DNA of 64,000 nt from an uncultured Acidobacteriota bacterium (GCA_902826685.1 CADEFT010000021.1:1-64000), one strand, 5' to 3'. Shown: positions 17,632 to 26,690, counted from the first letter of the stretch. Made by a program: numbers and translations. The notes: generated by a model not told the origin, from the sequence alone.

Positions 17632-17684
17632 AGCATGCCACGGGAAGTACCTAGTACGATAAGAATAGACTCGACTAGTTCCTC

Positions 17685-20495
17685 ATGGCTGAAAATCAAA
17701 CGGACCTCAAGAAGACGGTCAATCTTCCCAAGACCGGCTTCGCGATGAAGGCAAACCTGCCTCAAAACGAGCCCAAAATGCTCGATCAGTGGAAGCAGGG
17801 AAAGCTGTACGACCGGATTCGGGAAGCGTCGGCCGGCCGGCCCCGCTACGTATTGCACGACGGGCCGCCCTATGCCAACGGCCGCATTCATCTGGGCACC
17901 GCCTTCAACAAAATCATCAAGGACTTCATCGTCAAGTCCAAGACCATGGCCGGCTTCGACTCCCCTTACGTGCCGGGCTGGGATTGCCACGGCCTGCCTA
18001 TCGAAATCAAGGTCGATAGCGAACTCGGCAAAAAGAAAGCCGGTATGAGCGCGGTGGAGATCCGCCGCGCCTGCCGCGCCTACGCCGCCAATTTCGTCGA
18101 CCTGCAATCGAAGGATTTCCAGCGTCTGGGCGTCTTCGGCCGGTGGGACGATCCCTATCTGACCATGAACGCGCCCTACCAGGCGCAGATCGCCCGGGCT
18201 TTCGTCGATTTTCTCGACAAGGGCTATGTTTACAAAGGACTCAAGCCGGTCAACTGGTGCCTGCGCTGCCGCACTGCGCTGGCCGAGGCCGAAGTCGAAT
18301 ATGAGCCGCATTCAAGCCCCTCGGTTTGGGTTCGTTTCGCACTTTCCTCCGATGCCGCCGCCATCCATCCGGACCTGGCCGGCCGCCAGGTGTGCGGCCT
18401 CATCTGGACCACCACGCCGTGGACGCTTCCGGCCAATATGGCCATCGCCTTCCACCCTCGCTACGAGTACGCCGCCGCGGACGTCCATGGCGACGTATAC
18501 ATCGTGGCGAGCGCTCTGTTGAACGAGACCGCCGAAAAATGCGGCTGGGCCGATCCCAAGGCGATCGCCACATTCCCGGGCGCCAGGCTTGAAGGTGCGA
18601 TCTTCCGCCATCCCTTTCTCGATCGCGATTCCCAGGGCATCCTGGCCGATCACGTCACGCTCGAACAAGGCACCGGGGCGGTGCATACGGCCCCCGGCCA
18701 CGGCCAGGAAGACTACGTGGCGGGCCAGCAGTACGGCATCGCCACCTATTGTCCGGTGGATGCGCGCGGCATGTTCTTTCCGGCCGAAGGCGCCGCCGGC
18801 ACCCTGCCCGAAGAACTGCTTGGCAAGGTGGTGTGGGACGCCAATCCCATCGTCATCGGCATCCTGCGCGAGCGCGGCGCCCTGCTGGCCGAAAAGCGCG
18901 TCGATCATAGCTATCCGCACTGCTGGCGCTGTCATCAGCCCACCATTTTCCGCGCCACCGACCAGTGGTTTATCGGAATGGAGCGCAACAACCTGCGCCA
19001 GAATGCGCTCGATGCCATCAAGCAGGTGAAATGGATGCCCTCCTGGGGCCAGGAACGCATCTCGAACATGATCGCCTCGCGCCCGGATTGGTGCATCTCG
19101 CGCCAGCGTGTCTGGGGTGTGCCGATCCCCGTCTTTTATTGCGAGCAATGCGAGGAGCCGCTCACCAGCCGCAAGGTGCTCGATCGTGTGGTGGATCTGT
19201 TCGCCGAAAAAAGCGCCGACGTCTGGTATGAACGAAGCGCCGCCGAACTCATCGGCCCGGACCTGGTCTGCGGCAAGTGCGGCTATTCGAGCTTCCGCAA
19301 AGAGACCGATATTCTCGACGTGTGGTTCGACTCGGGTTCGAGCCACCTGGCCGTACTGACTAGCCGCTACGGCCTGCCATGGCCCGCCGAATTGTACATG
19401 GAAGGCGGCGATCAGTACCGGGGCTGGTTCCACAGCTCGCTGCTGGTCGGCGTCGGACTCTGCGGCGCCGCGCCCTACCGCCAGTGCGCCACCCACGGCT
19501 GGGCGCTCGATGGCCAGGGCCGCGCGATGTCGAAGTCTCTCGGCAACACCATCCTGCCCGAGGAAGTCATCAAGCAACACGGTGCCGACGTTCTGCGGCT
19601 GTGGTCGGCCTCGGTCGCCTTCAACGAAGACGTCCGCATCTCCGATACCATCCTCACGCGCCTCACCGAGGCCTATCGCAAACTGCGCAATACGTTCCGC
19701 TATGCCCTAGGCAATCTGGACGATTTCGATCCGGCCAGGGACATGGTGCCGGCGGGCGAACAACTGGAGTTCGATCAGTGGATCCTGGTGCGCGCCGACG
19801 GCATGGTTGGACGCTGCCTCAAACACTACGAGGATTTCGCGTTCCACCTGGTCTATCAGGCCCTGTCGAACTTTGCCACGGTCGATCTCAGCTCGATTTA
19901 CTTCGACGTCATCAAGGACCGGCTCTATACGTCCGCGCCCAACTCGCGCGCCCGCCGCAGCGCGCAGACTTCGCTTTACAGGATCACGCACGCCTTGCTG
20001 CGGCTGATGGCGCCGCTGCTCACCTTCACCACCGAAGAGGCATGGAGCCATTTCCGCCGCCTGCCGGGCGACGCCGATAGCATCCATCTCAACCCTTTCC
20101 CGGCGCCCGGCTCGCTCGCCGCCGGACTGGCCGCGCCGAATCTCGACAATTGGGAAAAGCTGCTGCCGGTGCGCGAGCGGGTGCTGAAGGCGCTCGAAGT
20201 CGCGCGGCAGGAGAAATTCATCGGAGCGCCGCTTGAGGCGCGCGTACGGCTCAAGGCCGGGGCCGAGCTTTACCCCCTGTTGAACCAATATGCCACGCAG
20301 CTTCCGGCGTTCTTCATCGTTTCGCAGGTGACGCTCGAAAGCCAGGTGGACGCCGAACTCGCCGTGCATGTCGAGCGCGCCACCGGCGAAAAGTGCGAAC
20401 GCTGCTGGAAGTATTCAACGCGCGTCGGCGAAGATTCGAAGCATCCCACGGTGTGCGAAAACTGCTCGGCGGCGCTCAAGGAAATGCAGGAATGA
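17685..20495 (+). CDS. ileS: Isoleucyl-tRNA synthetase
   Basis: This 936-residue class Ia synthetase charges tRNA-Ile. The HIGH signature appears as HLGT at about residue 68 (PYANGRIHLGTAFN) and the KMSKS loop as MSKSLGN at about residue 613. The CP1 editing domain with its GTGAVHTAPGHG stretch and a C-terminal zinc-binding segment (CERCWKYS and CENCSA) are present, so the enzyme should charge and edit. Length fits the bacterial family. It overlaps lspA by 4 nt (ATGA), making ileS the first gene of an ileS-lspA-lgt operon. Confidence 0.98.
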   Translation: MAENQTDLKKTVNLPKTGFAMKANLPQNEPKMLDQWKQGKLYDRIREASAGRPRYVLHDGPPYANGRIHLGTAFNKIIKDFIVKSKTMAGFDSPYVPGWDCHGLPIEIKVDSELGKKKAGMSAVEIRRACRAYAANFVDLQSKDFQRLGVFGRWDDPYLTMNAPYQAQIARAFVDFLDKGYVYKGLKPVNWCLRCRTALAEAEVEYEPHSSPSVWVRFALSSDAAAIHPDLAGRQVCGLIWTTTPWTLPANMAIAFHPRYEYAAADVHGDVYIVASALLNETAEKCGWADPKAIATFPGARLEGAIFRHPFLDRDSQGILADHVTLEQGTGAVHTAPGHGQEDYVAGQQYGIATYCPVDARGMFFPAEGAAGTLPEELLGKVVWDANPIVIGILRERGALLAEKRVDHSYPHCWRCHQPTIFRATDQWFIGMERNNLRQNALDAIKQVKWMPSWGQERISNMIASRPDWCISRQRVWGVPIPVFYCEQCEEPLTSRKVLDRVVDLFAEKSADVWYERSAAELIGPDLVCGKCGYSSFRKETDILDVWFDSGSSHLAVLTSRYGLPWPAELYMEGGDQYRGWFHSSLLVGVGLCGAAPYRQCATHGWALDGQGRAMSKSLGNTILPEEVIKQHGADVLRLWSASVAFNEDVRISDTILTRLTEAYRKLRNTFRYALGNLDDFDPARDMVPAGEQLEFDQWILVRADGMVGRCLKHYEDFAFHLVYQALSNFATVDLSSIYFDVIKDRLYTSAPNSRARRSAQTSLYRITHALLRLMAPLLTFTTEEAWSHFRRLPGDADSIHLNPFPAPGSLAAGLAAPNLDNWEKLLPVRERVLKALEVARQEKFIGAPLEARVRLKAGAELYPLLNQYATQLPAFFIVSQVTLESQVDAELAVHVERATGEKCERCWKYSTRVGEDSKHPTVCENCSAALKEMQE

Positions 20496-20989
20496 TTTCG
20501 CGCCTGGCGCGGTTTGCCATCGCCAGTTCCATCGCCATCGCCGACCGTGCCAGCAAGCACTGGATTGAAACCAACGTCGGAGCATGGGATAGTCATACGG
20601 TTATCCCAAACGTGTTCAACATCATCAATACCCAGAACCGCGGAGCCGCGTTCGGCGTTCTGGCGCAATCGGAAGGCGCGGCCCGCCATTTCCTGTTGAT
20701 TGGCGTGGCGGCTTCGGTGATGATCTACGTCGCCGTGCAGTTGTGGCGCATGCCGAAAGGATCGTGGCCCGCCACCAACTGGGTCGCCGTCGCCCTCGCG
20801 CTGCTGGTGGGGGGCGCCGCAGGCAATCTCTACGACCGCATCTTTCGCGGCTCGGTGACCGATTTCCTGCAGGTCTTCATCGGCTCCTACGAGTGGCCCA
20901 GCTTCAACGTGGCCGATAGCGCCATCTCGGTGGGCGCCATTCTTCTTCTGCTAAGCCTGGGCCGCGCGCCGGGCCGGACGGTTTCCTGA
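20492..20989 (+). CDS. lspA: Lipoprotein signal peptidase (signal peptidase II)
   Basis: This 165-residue inner-membrane aspartyl protease removes the signal peptide of prolipoproteins. The two catalytic aspartates are visible in NLYDR and FNVADSAIS, together with the conserved NRGAAFG segment and four membrane helices. The ATG at 20492 overlaps the ileS stop; upstream in-frame extension into ileS is not credible. lgt, which acts one step earlier in the same pathway, follows after one base, so substrate lipidation and cleavage are encoded together. Confidence 0.96.
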   Translation: MISRLARFAIASSIAIADRASKHWIETNVGAWDSHTVIPNVFNIINTQNRGAAFGVLAQSEGAARHFLLIGVAASVMIYVAVQLWRMPKGSWPATNWVAVALALLVGGAAGNLYDRIFRGSVTDFLQVFIGSYEWPSFNVADSAISVGAILLLLSLGRAPGRTVS

Positions 20990-20990
20990 A

Positions 20991-21791
20991 ATGTTCCCCA
21001 AGCTCATCGGCGTTGGCGATTTCTTTCTCCCCACTTATGGCGTGCTGGTGGCCATCGGCTTCCTGCTCGGTCTGTGGGTGGCTGGAAAGCTGGCACGCCG
21101 CAACGGCCTCGATCCAGACGCGGTGAAGGATCTCGGCATCCAACTCGCCCTCGCCGGCATCATCGGCGCCAAGCTGATGATGATCCTCTACGATTTCAAG
21201 CACTATCTGGCCAACCCAGGCGAATTGTTCTCAATCGCGACGCTGCAGGCGGGTGGGGTCTTTTACGGTGGATTTCTCGCCGCCCTGGGCGTGGCCTTCT
21301 GGTATCTGCGTTCGCGCCGGATGCCATTCCTGCCTACCGCCGACATCTTCGCGCCGGCCATCGCCCTCGGCCACTCCATCGGCCGCCTCGGCTGTTTCGC
21401 CGCCGGCTGCTGCTGGGGACTCGAATGTGAACGTCCCTGGGCCGTCACCTTTCGCGACCCGGAGGCGCACAAACTGGTCGGCGTCCCTCTGGAAACGCCG
21501 CTCCACCCCACGCAGCTATACGAAGCCATGGCCGAACTCGCCATCTTCGCGATTCTCTACCGCGCCATCGCCAGGCCGCACCCGCCAGGGCGCATCATTG
21601 GGCTCTACCTGGTGCTCTATCCCTGTGCGCGCTTCCTGGTCGAGTTTTTCCGGGCCCATGAGCAGGCGAATCCCTTTGGGGGCCCGCTTACGGCGGCCCA
21701 ATGGACGGCCTTAGGACTCTTAGTGCTGGGGTGCGGATTGTTGGTACGCAGGTCCAATGCGGTTGTGGTACGAACCGCGAAACAGGCTTAA
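20991..21791 (+). CDS. lgt: Prolipoprotein diacylglyceryl transferase
   Basis: This 266-residue membrane enzyme transfers diacylglycerol from phosphatidylglycerol to the lipobox cysteine of prolipoproteins. The family signature HSIGRLGCFAAGCCWG is present with the essential arginine, as are the N-terminal YGVLVAIGFLLG helix and the C-terminal segment PCARFLVEFFRAHE. It starts one base after the lspA stop. In this operon the products work in the order Lgt then LspA. At least one predicted lipoprotein (59883-61151) is encoded in the window. Confidence 0.96.
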   Translation: MFPKLIGVGDFFLPTYGVLVAIGFLLGLWVAGKLARRNGLDPDAVKDLGIQLALAGIIGAKLMMILYDFKHYLANPGELFSIATLQAGGVFYGGFLAALGVAFWYLRSRRMPFLPTADIFAPAIALGHSIGRLGCFAAGCCWGLECERPWAVTFRDPEAHKLVGVPLETPLHPTQLYEAMAELAIFAILYRAIARPHPPGRIIGLYLVLYPCARFLVEFFRAHEQANPFGGPLTAAQWTALGLLVLGCGLLVRRSNAVVVRTAKQA

Positions 21792-21991
21792 GAAGCGTCA
21801 GTTACGGGGTGCTTTCGTCCTGCATAGATTACTTCGGTACCTGCCGGAATAAGGCCACCTGAGTTCAAATCTACGGCCCTCCAACCTTCCAAATCAGCGA
21901 CCATCCGTATTCTCAAAAATGTGTATCTCGCTTTACTGTTGATAGTGAAGCAACGCAACGAATTGAGATTTGGATCACGAAGGTGAGGACC
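21792..21991. other. 200-nt intergenic region of lower GC ahead of the Tad genes
   Basis: This gap separates lgt from the first Tad pseudopilin gene and is clearly more AT-rich than its surroundings. It should contain the promoter of the Tad cluster, but no convincing -35/-10 pair or riboswitch stands out. A minus-strand reading frame in it (21788-21958) is reported as an observation, not as a gene. Confidence 0.5.
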
Positions 21992-22495
21992 ATGGGGCAA
22001 AGTAGTGTGCGCAACCCGATTTCCGAGGCCCGCCACCGGCGCCAGCGAGGCACCGGTTTCGTCGAGACGGCGCTGGTGTATGTGCCGTTCTTCGCGCTGT
22101 TCTGCGGCCTGTTCGATTTCGGCATGGCGATCTTCCTGCGGAACACGTTCCAGCACGCGGTGAGGGAAGGCGTCCGCTACGCCGTCACCTACCAGACCGC
22201 CAGCGGGCAGCCCAACGGGCACGATTCATCGATCAAGGGTGTGGTGCAGTCGCAGGCGATGGGTTTTCTGGGCTCCGGCGACCTGGACAAGATCAAGATT
22301 CGCTACTACAACCCGGTAACTTTGGCTGAAACCGCGTCGAACGCGCCGGGCAACGTGGTGGAGATATCGGTGGAAGGTTACAACTGGGGGATGGTGACGC
22401 CATTCCTGGCCAGTTTGAATCCGATTCCTTTGAACGTCGCCGCAAGCGACAGGATGGAATCGCTGCCTGGCGGCGTGGCGCCGCCGGCACGGTAA
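21992..22495 (+). CDS. TadE-like pseudopilin
   Basis: This 167-residue protein has a short basic N-terminus followed by the prepilin-like segment GTGFVETALVYVPFFALF, where the Glu at the fifth position of the hydrophobic stretch is the hallmark of TadE/TadF proteins cleaved by a prepilin peptidase. The remainder is a small periplasmic domain. I chose the ATG at 21992, which has AGGTGAGG just upstream; a GTG at 21983 is inside that ribosome site. It begins a three-gene cluster of surface proteins for a Flp/Tad-like pilus or secretion system. Confidence 0.85.
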   Translation: MGQSSVRNPISEARHRRQRGTGFVETALVYVPFFALFCGLFDFGMAIFLRNTFQHAVREGVRYAVTYQTASGQPNGHDSSIKGVVQSQAMGFLGSGDLDKIKIRYYNPVTLAETASNAPGNVVEISVEGYNWGMVTPFLASLNPIPLNVAASDRMESLPGGVAPPAR

Positions 22496-22535
22496 GACGG
22501 ACGTGGGGAGAACAGACGAGAGAGGGAGCTGAGAA

Positions 22536-23189
22536 ATGAAAACGAATATCCACATCAGCGTAAGGCGCAAAAAGAACCAGCGCGGCATCGAGATCACCGA
22601 GTTTGCGCTGTTTTCGATTCTGATGATTCCGCTATTCATGGGCGTAACCAGCACGGGTATCGCTTTGGGCAAGGCGATTCAGACCGCGCAGGTGGCGCGC
22701 GACGCCGGCCACATGTTCGTGCGCCAGGTCGATTTTTCGCAGAATGCCAACAAGGACCTGATCGTGCGCGTATCCGCCGGTCTCAACATGACCCGCACGG
22801 GCGGCAACGGGAAGGTGACGCTGACCCAGGTGCTGATGATCGGCCCGAACGAGTGCGCGGCCGCCAACCTGACGACGGCGCAGTGCACCAATCTCAACTA
22901 CGCCGTCATTACGCAGCGCATCGTGGTGGGCAACGACGGTCTCACCACCAGCACGGTGGGCAATCCGCCTTCGGCGCTGCTGCAGTCCGACGGCACCATC
23001 ACCTCCACCAACTACCTGACCAATTCGGCCGTCCGCGCCAATACGCTCAGCAACGCCAACGGCACCGGACTGCTCACGCTGCAGCCGGCCGAGCGCACCT
23101 TCATCGCCGAGGCCTACTTCACGGCGCCGGAACTGGCGTTTCTGAATCGCGGCCAGGCGCTCAACATGTATTCGCGCAACTATTTTTAA
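22536..23189 (+). CDS. TadE/TadG-like pseudopilin
   Basis: This 217-residue protein again shows a basic start and the prepilin-like stretch RGIEITEFALFSILMIPLF with a conserved Glu, then a Thr/Asn-rich extracytoplasmic domain. A GAGAGGGAGCTGAGAA ribosome site precedes the ATG. It lies 40 nt after the first TadE-like gene and 54 nt before the vWA protein. It is likely a minor pseudopilin of the same complex; which of TadE or TadF it corresponds to is not clear. Confidence 0.8.
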   Translation: MKTNIHISVRRKKNQRGIEITEFALFSILMIPLFMGVTSTGIALGKAIQTAQVARDAGHMFVRQVDFSQNANKDLIVRVSAGLNMTRTGGNGKVTLTQVLMIGPNECAAANLTTAQCTNLNYAVITQRIVVGNDGLTTSTVGNPPSALLQSDGTITSTNYLTNSAVRANTLSNANGTGLLTLQPAERTFIAEAYFTAPELAFLNRGQALNMYSRNYF

Positions 23190-23243
23190 GCCGTCCGCAC
23201 ATACAAAAACGAGAAAAGACAGAGAGAACGAGAGAGGGCAGAC

Positions 23244-24815
23244 ATGAAACGTAAGAGGATATTGACGAACAAGGAAAAGGGCTTCGTTTTGCTGGCCGGC
23301 AGCCTGATGCTGCTGTTCACCATACCGATGGTGGGCCTGGCGATCGACGCGGGATTCATGTACGTCGTCAAGGCGCGTCTGTCGTCGTCGGCCGACGCAG
23401 CGGCGCTGGCGGCCGCCCGCCAGCTCTCGGTCGGCCAGACCATGTCGGCGCAGGAAGCCTCGGCCATCAGCCGCGCCCAGGCGTTCTTCGCGGCCAACTA
23501 CCCGGCGGCCATGTGGAACACCACCAATCGCAGCCTGACGGTATCGGTGGCCGAAACCGGCTTCCGCACCCGCACGGTAACCGTGAACGCGACGGTGGAC
23601 GCGCCGCTGTTTTTCACGCGCATCCTCACCACGTCGCCCACCACCGTGGTGGGCACGGTGGGCCGCGCCTCGCGCCGCGACGTGAACGTCATGATGGTGG
23701 TCGACCGCTCGGGCTCGATGAACACCAACGGCGGATGCGCGGCCATGCGCACCGCCGCCAATTCGTTCGTCAATCTGTTCGCCCATGAACGGGACGTGCT
23801 CGGCATGGTTACCTACGGCATCTCATACAGCCTGACCTATACGCCCACCAAGTATTTCAAGAACGGCTCGCCCACTCTGCCGCAGAGGATCGACAGCATC
23901 ACCTGCGCCGGCGGCACGGGTATCTCCCAGGCTCTCTATCGCGGATATGAGCAGATCGTCGGGCTGAACGAGCCCGGCGCCCTGAACGTGATCCTGCTGT
24001 TCACCGACGGAATTCCGAATACCGTCTCGGCGAACTTCCCGGTGAATGCGCTCGACGCCACGCGCGTGGCCGACTACAGCCTCTCCGCCAGCTCCAACAA
24101 GCGCAGCCGCTGCTACGACTACGAACACGGGCGCCGGTACAACTACTCAGGCACCGGAACGCCGTGGTCGCCGTCCACCAACATGGTCTATCGCGGCGCC
24201 GTGTATGCGCAGGAAGGGCTCGGCTCCGGCGACACGATCAGCGGCATCCTCGGAGCGTCCACGACCACGTTTTCCGACGCCTCCAGCGTTTCGCGGCCGC
24301 ATCAGTCGCCTACCTCGAATACGCAGTACACCGCCAGCGGCAATGAAAACGACTGCTGGTTCCGCGGCGGCAATGGCGCTGGCACCGGCAGCACCGCGCT
24401 GCAGTACGACCTCGCCTACTATCCCGATAACGATATGTACGGCACGTCCATGATCAGCTCCGATAATTTCCGCACGCTGTCGTTCTATCCGACCAGTCAT
24501 GTGTACGCCAACCGGATCAGCGTCAACGATACGACCAATATGATGAACGCCGCCATCAACACGGTGGACAACATGGGCAAGCGCATCCGCGCCAACGACC
24601 TGAACGCCAACATCAACACCGTTGTTTACGCCATCGGCCTCGGCGAGGCGAGCACCGATCAGCACACCCTGCTCCGTCGCGTTGCCAACGACCCGCTCAG
24701 CCCGATCTTCGATGCGACCAAGCTGGAGGGTATGTACGTCTTCGCCCCCACGGCGGCGGACCTGAACTCGGCTTTCGTTAAGATCGCCGCCGAAATCCTG
24801 CGTTACGCGCAGTAA
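23244..24815 (+). CDS. TadG-like protein with von Willebrand factor A domain
   Basis: This 523-residue protein starts with a TadG-type membrane anchor (KGFVLLAGSLMLLFTIPMVG) followed by the conserved LSSSADAAALAAARQL segment. From about residue 147 it carries a vWA domain whose metal-ion site is visible as DRSGSM with Asp154, Ser156 and Ser158. A long Thr/Ser/Asn-rich insertion separates parts of the vWA fold, and the C-terminus ends ADLNSAFVKIAAEILRYAQ. Such proteins anchor Tad pili or bind surface ligands. A strong terminator follows directly. Confidence 0.87.
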   Translation: MKRKRILTNKEKGFVLLAGSLMLLFTIPMVGLAIDAGFMYVVKARLSSSADAAALAAARQLSVGQTMSAQEASAISRAQAFFAANYPAAMWNTTNRSLTVSVAETGFRTRTVTVNATVDAPLFFTRILTTSPTTVVGTVGRASRRDVNVMMVVDRSGSMNTNGGCAAMRTAANSFVNLFAHERDVLGMVTYGISYSLTYTPTKYFKNGSPTLPQRIDSITCAGGTGISQALYRGYEQIVGLNEPGALNVILLFTDGIPNTVSANFPVNALDATRVADYSLSASSNKRSRCYDYEHGRRYNYSGTGTPWSPSTNMVYRGAVYAQEGLGSGDTISGILGASTTTFSDASSVSRPHQSPTSNTQYTASGNENDCWFRGGNGAGTGSTALQYDLAYYPDNDMYGTSMISSDNFRTLSFYPTSHVYANRISVNDTTNMMNAAINTVDNMGKRIRANDLNANINTVVYAIGLGEASTDQHTLLRRVANDPLSPIFDATKLEGMYVFAPTAADLNSAFVKIAAEILRYAQ

Positions 24816-24843
24816 CCGTTTTCTCCCGTCCGAAGAGCGACTC

Positions 24844-24889
24844 GGCCCGTGCTCGAGGGGTAACACCCGAAGGCACGGGCCATTTTTTT
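24844..24889 (+). terminator. Rho-independent terminator of the Tad gene cluster
   Basis: A perfect 9-bp stem, GGCCCGTGC (24844-24852) and GCACGGGCC (24873-24881), is followed immediately by ATTTTTTTG. The loop of 20 nt contains a smaller GGGGTAACACCC hairpin that may stack on it. Confidence 0.93.
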
Positions 24890-24904
24890 GCTATCAAAGG
24901 AAGA

Positions 24905-25360
24905 ATGGTTCCCGGCTTTCTGTTCATCGACCATGTCGCCATCGCCGTGCCGCCAGGCGGCATGGACGCTCAGCTTCGTGTCTACCGCGACCTCGGCTTC
25001 CGCATCGTCCACGAAGAGCGCGTTCTCGGTACCGATCAGGTGCGCGAGGTGATGCTCGAACCAGGCGAGGGCCCGAACCTGGTGCAGCTGCTGGAGCCGC
25101 TCTCCCCCGATTCGCCCGTGCAGAAGCTGATCGACCGCAATGGAGGACGAGGCGGCTTCGCCCACATCGCCTACCGTGTCGCCGACATTCACGCGGCTTT
25201 CGAGGAAATGAAGCGCCTGGGTTTTTCAATGCTCGATGCCGCCCCGCGCCCGGGCTCGCGCGGCACCACCATATTTTTCGTTCACCCGAAATCTCGCGAC
25301 GATGCCGCCCTCGGCTATCTGATGGAAATCGTTCAGGCCGCGCCGGAGGCGGTAGGATAA
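24905..25360 (+). CDS. VOC-family protein, methylmalonyl-CoA epimerase-like
   Basis: This 151-residue vicinal-oxygen-chelate protein has two beta-alpha-beta-beta-beta modules. The metal-binding and active-site landmarks of methylmalonyl-CoA epimerase are recognisable: DHVAIAV with the first His, VQLLEPLSPDSPVQKLID, GGFAHIAYRV with the second His, the IFFVHPKS segment and the final Glu in YLMEIVQ. The reaction would interconvert the R and S forms of methylmalonyl-CoA in propionate metabolism. No mutase genes are nearby, so another VOC activity remains possible. Confidence 0.75.
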   Translation: MVPGFLFIDHVAIAVPPGGMDAQLRVYRDLGFRIVHEERVLGTDQVREVMLEPGEGPNLVQLLEPLSPDSPVQKLIDRNGGRGGFAHIAYRVADIHAAFEEMKRLGFSMLDAAPRPGSRGTTIFFVHPKSRDDAALGYLMEIVQAAPEAVG

Positions 25361-25365
25361 CAGGT

Positions 25366-25869
25366 ATGAGACGATTTCTGCCGTTGCTGGCCGTAACCAC
25401 GCTGTTCGCGGCGAACCCGAATCTGGTCAATATCAAATCGGTCTACATTCTGCCGATGACCAGCGGCTTCGACCAGTACCTGGCCAATAGCCTGCGCAAC
25501 GGCGAAGTGCTGACGGTCACCACCGATCCGCAAACCGCCGACGCGATCCTGACCGACGCCATCGGGCCTTCCTTCGAGCGCCGCCTGACGGAGCTGTATC
25601 CGCCTCCGCCGCCGGAAAAGCCGGCCAAGGCGGAAAACAAGGATGGCGATGAAGCGGAAGCCAAGGAAGAAATCAAAGAGACCAGCGGCGTGGCGCATCG
25701 GGCCTCCTCGTTCCGCAAAGGCCGTGGCGTCGTCTTCCTGGTGGACCGGCGCACGCGCCGGGTGGTCTGGTCGGCTCACCAGTTGCCGCGCGACTACACC
25801 TCGCAAGGGCTGAACCGCGCCGCCACTCGCGTCAGCGAACATCTCAAGAAGGACTACGCCGCCAAGTAA
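25366..25869 (+). CDS. Secreted hypothetical protein
   Basis: I do not recognise a named family. The 167-residue protein has a signal peptide (MRRFLPLLAVTTLFAANP), a first alpha/beta part (VNIKSVYILPMTSGFDQYLANSL, then DPQTADAILTDAIG), a charged proline/glutamate/lysine linker at about residues 84-107, and a last part with strands FLVDRRTRRVVWSAHQLP. The pattern of a predicted periplasmic fold testing for a 'bad' or aged substrate cannot be assigned. It begins 5 nt after the epimerase-like gene and ends one base before the next gene, so it is co-transcribed. Confidence 0.75.
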   Translation: MRRFLPLLAVTTLFAANPNLVNIKSVYILPMTSGFDQYLANSLRNGEVLTVTTDPQTADAILTDAIGPSFERRLTELYPPPPPEKPAKAENKDGDEAEAKEEIKETSGVAHRASSFRKGRGVVFLVDRRTRRVVWSAHQLPRDYTSQGLNRAATRVSEHLKKDYAAK

Positions 25870-25870
25870 C

Positions 25871-26686
25871 ATGATCGCTGCCATCTCCTTGCTGCTCGGC
25901 GTCACCGCGTGGGGCGGGGAATTGCGATGGACCGAATCGGCGGGCCGTTTGGACTTGACCGAAGCCGGCAAGCCCGTGCTCGCTTATCGTCACGGACCGG
26001 GCCGGGATTGCTGCTACCTGCATCCTCTCGTCACCCCCGCTGGCGTGACGCTGACGGACGACGCCCCCGCCGATCATCCGCATCATCGCGGGCTGTTCTG
26101 GGCGTGGCCGGTCGTGGCGGCGCAAGGCGGCGAAGCCGATCTCTGGATCCTCAAGGGAGGCGCGCATCGCTTCACGCGCATCCTGCGCCGCACCGGCGGT
26201 AAGCGGGCCACGTTGGCCGCCGCGCACACCTGGATTGTGAACGGGCGGGAAGTGGCGAGCGACAATCTGGAACTCACCGTCCACCCGTCGCATGGCGGCA
26301 GCCGCGTGCTGGAGGCAGCTCTCGCCATCACCGCTATCGGGCAGCCGGTGCGCATCGCCGGCACCTCCGATCACAACAAAGGCTACGGCGGCCTGACGCT
26401 GCGCCTGGCGCCCAGGGAAGAGACCGTGATCCGCTCCAAGGAAGGGGCCGTTCCCAAGGACGAAGACCATGGCCGTCACGCGTGGACCGAACTCGAAGCG
26501 TTGTTCCAAGGCAGGCGCGCCGCGGTTCGCATCGAGTCGGCGGCCGGCAATCCAGGCCACCCGAACGAGTGGATTCTGCGCCATTACGGCCTGATCGGAG
26601 AGAATTACCCCGGCACTTCCGCGGTCACGATCGAGCCCGAGCGCCCCTTGCGCCTGCGCTACCGGATCACGCTATTTGACCGTTGA
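25871..26686 (+). CDS. Secreted DUF6807/PmoA-family protein
   Basis: This 271-residue protein has a short signal sequence (MIAAISLLLGVTAWG) and a single beta-rich domain of the DUF6807 (PmoA-like) family, recognised by the sequence CYLHPLVTPAGVTLTDDAP followed by DHPHHRGLFWAW. Histidines of the HPHHRG motif suggest metal or sugar binding. Family members are common in planctomycete and acidobacterial carbohydrate loci, but the catalytic role is not known to me. It converges with the ADOP permease, with a 4-nt gap. Confidence 0.8.
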   Translation: MIAAISLLLGVTAWGGELRWTESAGRLDLTEAGKPVLAYRHGPGRDCCYLHPLVTPAGVTLTDDAPADHPHHRGLFWAWPVVAAQGGEADLWILKGGAHRFTRILRRTGGKRATLAAAHTWIVNGREVASDNLELTVHPSHGGSRVLEAALAITAIGQPVRIAGTSDHNKGYGGLTLRLAPREETVIRSKEGAVPKDEDHGRHAWTELEALFQGRRAAVRIESAAGNPGHPNEWILRHYGLIGENYPGTSAVTIEPERPLRLRYRITLFDR

Positions 26687-26690
26687 GCGC

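Noticed and set aside
17641..17684. CTAG-containing elements before ileS, considered as a T-box or a PadR-type operator
   Set aside because: The gap is only 53 nt, too short for a T-box leader, and the arms are only 4 bp and do not match the PadR inverted repeat.
21792..21991. Possible c-di-GMP (GEMM) riboswitch before the Tad genes
   Set aside because: The region lacks the conserved core and tetraloop pattern of the family on either strand.
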